From Lysobacteraceae bacterium (GTDB lineage Bacteria > Pseudomonadota > Gammaproteobacteria > Xanthomonadales > Xanthomonadaceae): a stretch of 20,031 bases of DNA. This document shows positions 16,701 through 20,031 of the stretch, piece by piece (the stretch's first letter is position 1; every line of letters begins with the position of its first letter). The stretch is taken from positions 1 through 20,031 of the forward strand of contig JAIXTZ010000201.1 of NCBI GenBank assembly GCA_027483745.1, given 5' to 3'. Position numbers and translations under genes: made by a program. The notes under the pieces were generated by a model. That model was given only the letters and a program-made list of their open reading frames with translations, searched no databases and was not told where the DNA came from.

Positions 16701-17396
16701 CGCGGCGCTGCCCTCGAGGCCTACGCCGACCAGGATGCCCCGTTCGAACGGCTGGTCGCCCGCCTGGCGGCGGACCGCACCGCCGGCGACATGCCGCTGG
16801 CGAACGTGATGTTCAACCTTGTCAGCGTGCCGTTCGACGCCCTCACTCTCGGCCCGCATGCCATCGAGGCGTTCGATTTCGACCGCGGCGGCGCCCAGTT
16901 CGACCTGTCGCTGAGCGTCGACCTCGACGTGTTCGCGCAGGTGCACCTGGAGTACGCGGAGGACCGCTTCGATCGCGCCCGCGCGGAGGCCTTCGTCGAG
17001 GCCTACCTGCACCTGCTCGCGCAGGCCGTGGCTTCGCCGGAGCTGCCGATCGACGCCTATGCGATCGATGAGGGCCTGCGCCGTTCCGGCCTTGCCGACG
17101 AAATGGCCCCCGTCGCGGCACCGGCATCCATCGAGGCTGGCGCCGTGGACGAGGCGGCCATCGACGCCTTGGCGCAGCGCCTGACCGCGCTGGCGCGGGA
17201 ACTGCTGCCCGATGCCGAGGCGGATTACAGCTTCTTCGATGCGGGTGGCCACTCCCTGCTCGCACTGCGCTACGCGCGGAGCGTGGAAGACGAGTTCGGC
17301 GTTCGCCTCTCGCTCGTGGCGATGGCGCGGAGCAGCCTGCGCGGGCTGGCGGCCGAGCTTTGGCAGGCCGGCGCCGGGCGCGGGGTGACGCTGTGA
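13710..17396 (+). CDS. Fatty acyl-AMP ligase / NRPS hybrid: FAAL-PCP-C-PCP
   Basis: 1228 residues counted from TTG 13710. Domains are: an AMP ligase of the FAAL type (about 33-570) with A3-like YTSGSTRAPRG (199-209), the FAAL pattern SWLPHHHDYGLVQGVLLPV (238-256), SGAPNFAYAACVRA (289-302), RTGD (447-450) and the terminal lysine in SSGKIRR (Lys560); a carrier domain with GGDSL (Ser628); a condensation domain (about 690-1120) with HHAIGDLWS (His821, His822, Asp826); and a second carrier with GGHSL (Ser1182). Expected chemistry is activation of a fatty acid, loading on the first carrier and condensation with a group on the second. There is no amino-acid adenylation, thioesterase or reductase domain. 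The start is unsure: GGAGGAG at 13728-13734 serves GTG 13738 in another frame; an in-frame alternative is GTG 13770. Confidence 0.9.
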   Translation: MTPGRAGGDSAVPPARPLDPVFHGRNAPSTTGLRSLADVFIARCAGAPDAPIYVDLDDDGRPASVLTGRALAHRAAAFADRLAEASAVGDRILLLLPSGMEAVVAFWGCVLAGRVAVPVPSLDAARLKNAAPRLRAIAVDAQAAGVVLPPALAERWAATDGLPDTPLITMAAAGVDPERAERSARAAVSDPDATVYLQYTSGSTRAPRGVVIDAFNVLAQCRAIGAVGGINAESRILSWLPHHHDYGLVQGVLLPVCAGATGHLMSPMAFLRRPLRWLDAIARLGITHSGAPNFAYAACVRALAAHPGWQGDLRHLRSMSCGAEPIHAPTMAAFVEAFAPHGLSAGAISPAYGMAEAVLAITAVAPGVGVTVGAGSGRGALVSCGRPLPGMRVRIVDPQSRRGCPEGVEGEIWVAGDSVARGYWGDAALSAETFEAFDAAGEGPFLRTGDLGHLVAGELVVTGRLKDLLIVRGRNLHPQDIEWCAQAVDSAMRTGYGAAFAVAGEDGDNAVLVQELERAVSEPGPLAQAVRHAVADAFDLPLAAVVFVRSGSLPRTSSGKIRRSACREAYLAGQLTVLHTDAGAASTPVAEALPRPGVEAALAELWRELLRVERVGQGDAFIALGGDSLRATQLASRIGECFGVALGVDWVLAQADLAGMAAGIEAARRDGATAVRAAGIPRIASRAQAPTSFSQRRMWLVQELTPGTTAYNMAFAFRIRGRLDVPRFAAALAAVADRHEVFRSHLAVDGDDVCQRIGSPVATPMALHDVSALAPAARDAAARAWLEARIRQPFDLAKAPLHHAHLVRLADDEHAFLWAIHHAIGDLWSFGVLLRELSSAYVDLDAYRARPLARLDYVDFAAWQRSPEREAAMAPQIERWSRRLQGVAPVDLPVDRRRIGAPSGHGGRVTVALDVGLRGALKALCRQRGVTPFMALLAAYQVLLARVSGQGDVAVATPIANRHRLDVEGLVGTFVNTVVMRTELAGNPRFDVQLQRVRGAALEAYADQDAPFERLVARLAADRTAGDMPLANVMFNLVSVPFDALTLGPHAIEAFDFDRGGAQFDLSLSVDLDVFAQVHLEYAEDRFDRARAEAFVEAYLHLLAQAVASPELPIDAYAIDEGLRRSGLADEMAPVAAPASIEAGAVDEAAIDALAQRLTALARELLPDAEADYSFFDAGGHSLLALRYARSVEDEFGVRLSLVAMARSSLRGLAAELWQAGAGRGVTL

Positions 17397-17440
17397 GCCG
17401 ACGTCGCCGAACCCTGCCCGACCGCGCCTGAATTCGCCCG

Positions 17441-17465
17441 CCGTCCGCCCGCCGGCAGGCGACGG
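17441..17465 (+). terminator. Hairpin after the FAAL-NRPS gene
   Basis: CCGTCCGCC (17441-17449) pairs with GGCGACGG (17458-17465) with one bulged C, about 45 bases after the stop codon. There is no T-run, so it is only a candidate terminator. The rest of the 123-base gap before creD shows no gene. Confidence 0.35.
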
Positions 17466-17493
17466 ATCGCCGCGCCACCCAGCCACGCTGCGC

Positions 17494-17513
17494 CCTCCTG
17501 TGAATCCTGGAGG
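17494..17513 (+). promoter_or_regulatory. Possible stem masking the creD ribosome binding site
   Basis: The creD Shine-Dalgarno GGAGG (17509-17513, six bases before the ATG) can pair with CCTCC at 17494-17498 over a 10-base loop. The stem has only five pairs and could be chance. Confidence 0.3.
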
Positions 17514-17519
17514 TGCCCC

Positions 17520-18857
17520 ATGCGTCTTGGACGCAAACTGCTGGCCATCGGTGGCCTGATCCTGCTGCTGCTGATTCCCCTCGCCCTGCTGGACGGGCTC
17601 GTCGACGAACGCCAGCAGCGCGCGGCTGAAGTCGTTGCGGATATCGCGCAGGCCAGCGCGAATGCGCAGCGCGTGACCGCGCCCCTGCTCCGGCTGGAGA
17701 TCGAGCGCGTGGTGCGTCGGATGAAGCCCGTCAGCAGCGACGAGCGCGCGCCTTCGCAGCCGGTCGACTACACCGAGGTCGAAACCCTGCTGGTGGCGGC
17801 GGACGAGGTGGACGTCAAGGCCACGCTTGGCACGGAGACCCGCAAGCGGGGCCTGTTCGAAGCGCGCATCTTCCAGCAGAAAGCCGACATCAGCGCGCGC
17901 TTCCGCCTGCCGGCGCTGGGCGAGGTGCCCGGGCAGCTCTCGGTGCGCATCCGCGAAGCGCGCTGGGTGTTGGGCCTGGGTGACAACCGCGGCATCACCA
18001 CGCTCACGGTGAAGGCCAACGGCCGTGACCTGCAGCCGGAGCCGGGTACCGGCATCGCGTGGCTCCCCGAGGGCGTGCAGGCGGCCCTGCCGGACGCAGC
18101 CCTCCCCGGCGCGGTCATCGAGACGGCGGCGACCTTGGATCTCACCGGCACCAGCCAGTTGGCCTGGGTGCCCGTGGCCGAGGACTTCCGCTGGCACCTC
18201 GCGGGCGACTGGCCGCATCCGCGCTTCGCCGGTTTTGCCCTGCCCGTGCGGCGCGACGTGCGCGCCGATGGCTTCAGCGCCGAGTGGCAGCTGTCGTCGC
18301 TGGCCAGCCAGGCACCGCAGCGCCTCGCCGCCTGCGGGTCGGAATCCCACTGCGCGGGGCTCGACGCCACCGCCGTCAGCCTCGAGCTGCTCGACCCGGT
18401 CGACCGCTACCTGATGACCGACCGCGCCATCAAATACGCGTTGCTCTTCCTCGGGCTGGTGTTCGGCGCCGTGTTCCTGCTGGAAGTGCTGCGCGGGGCG
18501 TCCGTGCACCCGCTGCACTACCTGCTGGTCGGGCTCGCGCTGGCCCTGTTCTTCCTGCTGCTGCTGGCCTTGGCCGAGCATGTCGGCTTCGGCTTGGCCT
18601 ACGCGCTGGCCGCCGGCGCCTGCGTCGCCCTCATCGGCTACTACCTGAGCGGGGTGCTGGGCGGGGCAAAGCGCGGCCTCGGCCTCGCGGTTCTGCTGGG
18701 AGCGCTCTATGGCGCCCTCTACGGCCTTCTGCAATCCGAGGACCACGCCCTGCTGCTCGGTGCCGTGCTGCTGTTCGGCGTGCTGGCCGCGACGATGGTG
18801 CTGACCCGCCGCATCGACTGGGCCCAGCTGGGCAAAGCACCGCCGCCGGTGCCGTGA
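17520..18857 (+). CDS. creD: CreD-like inner-membrane protein
   Basis: 445 residues, close to the 450 of Escherichia coli CreD. One membrane helix lies at the N-terminus (about 8-25), a large periplasmic domain follows (about 26-300), then five helices near 305-323, 332-351, 355-379, 385-404 and 409-428. Family signatures are [20 protein letters not shown] (330-349) and [19 protein letters not shown] (402-420). Two cysteines in the periplasmic part (Cys272, Cys278, in ACGSESHC) could form a disulfide. In enterics creD is part of the CreBC regulon and affects envelope integrity and colicin or beta-lactam response; creB and creC are not in this window and no TTCAC-N6-TTCAC tag was seen upstream. 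It starts 124 bases after the FAAL-NRPS gene, with GGAGG as ribosome binding site. Confidence 0.93.
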   Translation: MRLGRKLLAIGGLILLLLIPLALLDGLVDERQQRAAEVVADIAQASANAQRVTAPLLRLEIERVVRRMKPVSSDERAPSQPVDYTEVETLLVAADEVDVKATLGTETRKRGLFEARIFQQKADISARFRLPALGEVPGQLSVRIREARWVLGLGDNRGITTLTVKANGRDLQPEPGTGIAWLPEGVQAALPDAALPGAVIETAATLDLTGTSQLAWVPVAEDFRWHLAGDWPHPRFAGFALPVRRDVRADGFSAEWQLSSLASQAPQRLAACGSESHCAGLDATAVSLELLDPVDRYLMTDRAIKYALLFLGLVFGAVFLLEVLRGASVHPLHYLLVGLALALFFLLLLALAEHVGFGLAYALAAGACVALIGYYLSGVLGGAKRGLGLAVLLGALYGALYGLLQSEDHALLLGAVLLFGVLAATMVLTRRIDWAQLGKAPPPVP

Positions 18858-18864
18858 AGGCTCT

Positions 18865-18892
18865 CCCGGCCCGCGTTCGAATGCGGGCCGGG
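18865..18892 (+). terminator. Strong hairpin between creD and glyA
   Basis: CCCGGCCCGC (18865-18874) and GCGGGCCGGG (18883-18892) form a perfect 10-base GC-rich stem over an 8-base loop that is itself partly self-complementary (TTCGAA). It lies eight bases after the creD stop. No T-run follows, yet it is the strongest stem seen in the window and is well placed as a creD terminator. Confidence 0.6.
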
Positions 18893-18922
18893 GTGGCGGT
18901 CGGGATGAGGGAGGGGAGCGGC

Positions 18923-18928
18923 TACACT
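18923..18928 (+). promoter_or_regulatory. Putative -10 box of glyA
   Basis: TACACT lies 30 bases before the glyA ATG and just after the creD terminator-like stem. No convincing -35 box was found at 17 bases. A GAGG at 18947-18950 serves as ribosome binding site. Confidence 0.35.
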
Positions 18929-18958
18929 AGCCCCCTCCCTTCGCCCGAGGCCCGCCCG

Positions 18959-20031
18959 ATGTTCCCGAGCAGCATGCGCATTGCCGATTACGACGCCGAA
19001 CTCGCCCAGGCCATGGCGGCCGAGCGGCAGCGCCAGGAAGACCACGTCGAACTGATCGCCTCGGAGAACTACGCCAGCCCGCGCGTGATGGAAGCCCAGG
19101 GCTCGGTGCTGACGAACAAGTACGCCGAAGGCTACCCGGGCAAGCGCTACTACGGCGGCTGCGAATACGTCGACGTGGCGGAGAAGCTCGCCATCGAGCG
19201 CTGCAAGGCGCTGTTCGGTGCCGACTACGCCAACGTGCAGCCGCATTCGGGCTCGCAGGCCAACCAAGGCGTGTTCATGGCCCTGCTGCAGCCGGGCGAC
19301 ACCATCCTCGGCATGTCGCTGGCCCACGGCGGCCACCTGACGCACGGTGCGAAGGTGAATGCCTCGGGCAAGCTCTACAACGCCGTGCAGTACGGCGTGA
19401 ACGAGCAGGGCCTGATCGACATGGACGAGGTCGAGCGCCTCGCCGTCGAGCACCGGCCGAAGATGATCATCGCCGGCTTCTCGGCCTACAGCCAAGTGCT
19501 GGACTGGGCGCGCTTCCGCGCGATCGCCGACCAGGTCGGCGCGGTGCTGTTCGTCGACATGGCGCACATCGCCGGCCTCGTCGCCGCGGGCGTCTACCCG
19601 AACCCGCTGCCGCACGCGCACGTCGTTACCAGCACCACGCACAAGACCCTGCGCGGCCCGCGCGGCGGGATCATCGTGATGAGCAAGGCCGGCGCCGGCG
19701 ACAAGGCCGAGGAGCTCGAGAAGAAGCTGCAGAGCATCGTCTTCCCGGGCATCCAGGGCGGCCCGCTGATGCACGTCATCGCCGCCAAGGCCGTGGCCTT
19801 TAAGGAAGCGCTGGAGCCGGAATTCAAGGCCTACCAGCAGCAGGTGGTGAAGAACGCGCAGGCCATGGCGAAGACGCTGATCGCGCGCGGCTACAAGATC
19901 GTCTCCGGCGGCACGCAGAACCACCTGATGCTGATCGACCTGATCGGTCGCGAGGTCTCGGGCAAGGACGCGGAGGCCGCGCTCGGCGCCGCGCACATCA
20001 CCGTCAACAAGAACTCGGTGCCGAACGACCC
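18959..20031 (+). CDS. glyA: Serine hydroxymethyltransferase (3' end beyond window)
   Basis: 357 codons are visible and the frame is still open at the window edge; the full enzyme has about 417 residues. It interconverts serine and glycine with tetrahydrofolate, supplying one-carbon units in the cytoplasm. Family features are [13 protein letters not shown] (31-43), [20 protein letters not shown] (53-72), the PLP-contacting [10 protein letters not shown] (121-130), [12 protein letters not shown] (198-209), and the PLP lysine in [12 protein letters not shown] (Lys229). The visible end [11 protein letters not shown] matches the known sequence near residue 350. The ATG at 18959 gives [19 protein letters not shown], aligning with the Escherichia coli N-terminus [22 protein letters not shown] 18974 is the less likely start. 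It appears to be transcribed separately from creD. Confidence 0.97.
   Translation, partial: MFPSSMRIADYDAELAQAMAAERQRQEDHVELIASENYASPRVMEAQGSVLTNKYAEGYPGKRYYGGCEYVDVAEKLAIERCKALFGADYANVQPHSGSQANQGVFMALLQPGDTILGMSLAHGGHLTHGAKVNASGKLYNAVQYGVNEQGLIDMDEVERLAVEHRPKMIIAGFSAYSQVLDWARFRAIADQVGAVLFVDMAHIAGLVAAGVYPNPLPHAHVVTSTTHKTLRGPRGGIIVMSKAGAGDKAEELEKKLQSIVFPGIQGGPLMHVIAAKAVAFKEALEPEFKAYQQQVVKNAQAMAKTLIARGYKIVSGGTQNHLMLIDLIGREVSGKDAEAALGAAHITVNKNSVPND

Noticed and set aside
17397..17519. cre-tag (TTCAC-N6-TTCAC) in front of creD
   Set aside because: Searched by eye; only a single TTCGC-like word is present, without a spaced partner.
16224..18746. Very long antisense open frame (840 codons) opposite the FAAL-NRPS and creD genes
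   Set aside because: It spans two clearly coding genes and an intergenic gap, its translation is low-complexity His/Gln/Arg/Gly-rich, and it has no recognisable domain. It is a GC-driven shadow frame.

Overview
This window comes from a high-GC gammaproteobacterium. The secretion genes run K-L-M-N-D, and an N-type subunit sits directly before the secretin. This is the xps layout of Xanthomonas and its relatives, so I infer a member of the Lysobacteraceae/Xanthomonadales; the genus cannot be read from the sequence. Gene density is high. No rRNA, tRNA, CRISPR array, insertion sequence or phage gene was seen, and no gap between genes exceeds about 250 bases.

Region 1 (1-4726, + strand) is the tail of a type II secretion operon: the end of gspK, then gspL, gspM, gspN and the secretin lipoprotein gene gspD, each overlapping the next by 1-17 bases. 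Region 2 (4733-9347, + strand) follows six bases after gspD. It is a compact glycan synthesis and export cluster: an ABC-2 permease (Wzm type), its ATPase with a C-terminal glycan-recognition-like domain (Wzt type), a family 2 glycosyltransferase, a SAM methyltransferase and a WbbL-like glycosyltransferase. Start and stop codons overlap or nearly touch throughout, so regions 1 and 2 could be one transcript. A radical SAM/SPASM-like gene (9387-10325) follows, apparently from its own promoter and almost without a leader.

Region 3 (10366-12877, - strand) is a two-gene unit, ettA then pyrF, which converges on the radical SAM gene over a hairpin. Region 4 (13130-18857, + strand) holds a small exported Arg/Asp-rich RcnB-like protein, a 1228-residue fatty acyl-AMP ligase/NRPS hybrid (FAAL-carrier-condensation-carrier) and creD. 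Region 5 (18959 to the end) is glyA, cut by the window edge.

The most unusual item is the FAAL-PCP-C-PCP protein. It should activate a fatty acid and condense it with something on the second carrier, yet it has no amino-acid adenylation domain and no release domain, and no partner gene lies in the window. Its start region is also irregular: the best ribosome binding site points to a GTG in a different frame from the enzyme. The second point of interest is the direct joining of a type II secretion operon to an ABC glycan exporter cluster.
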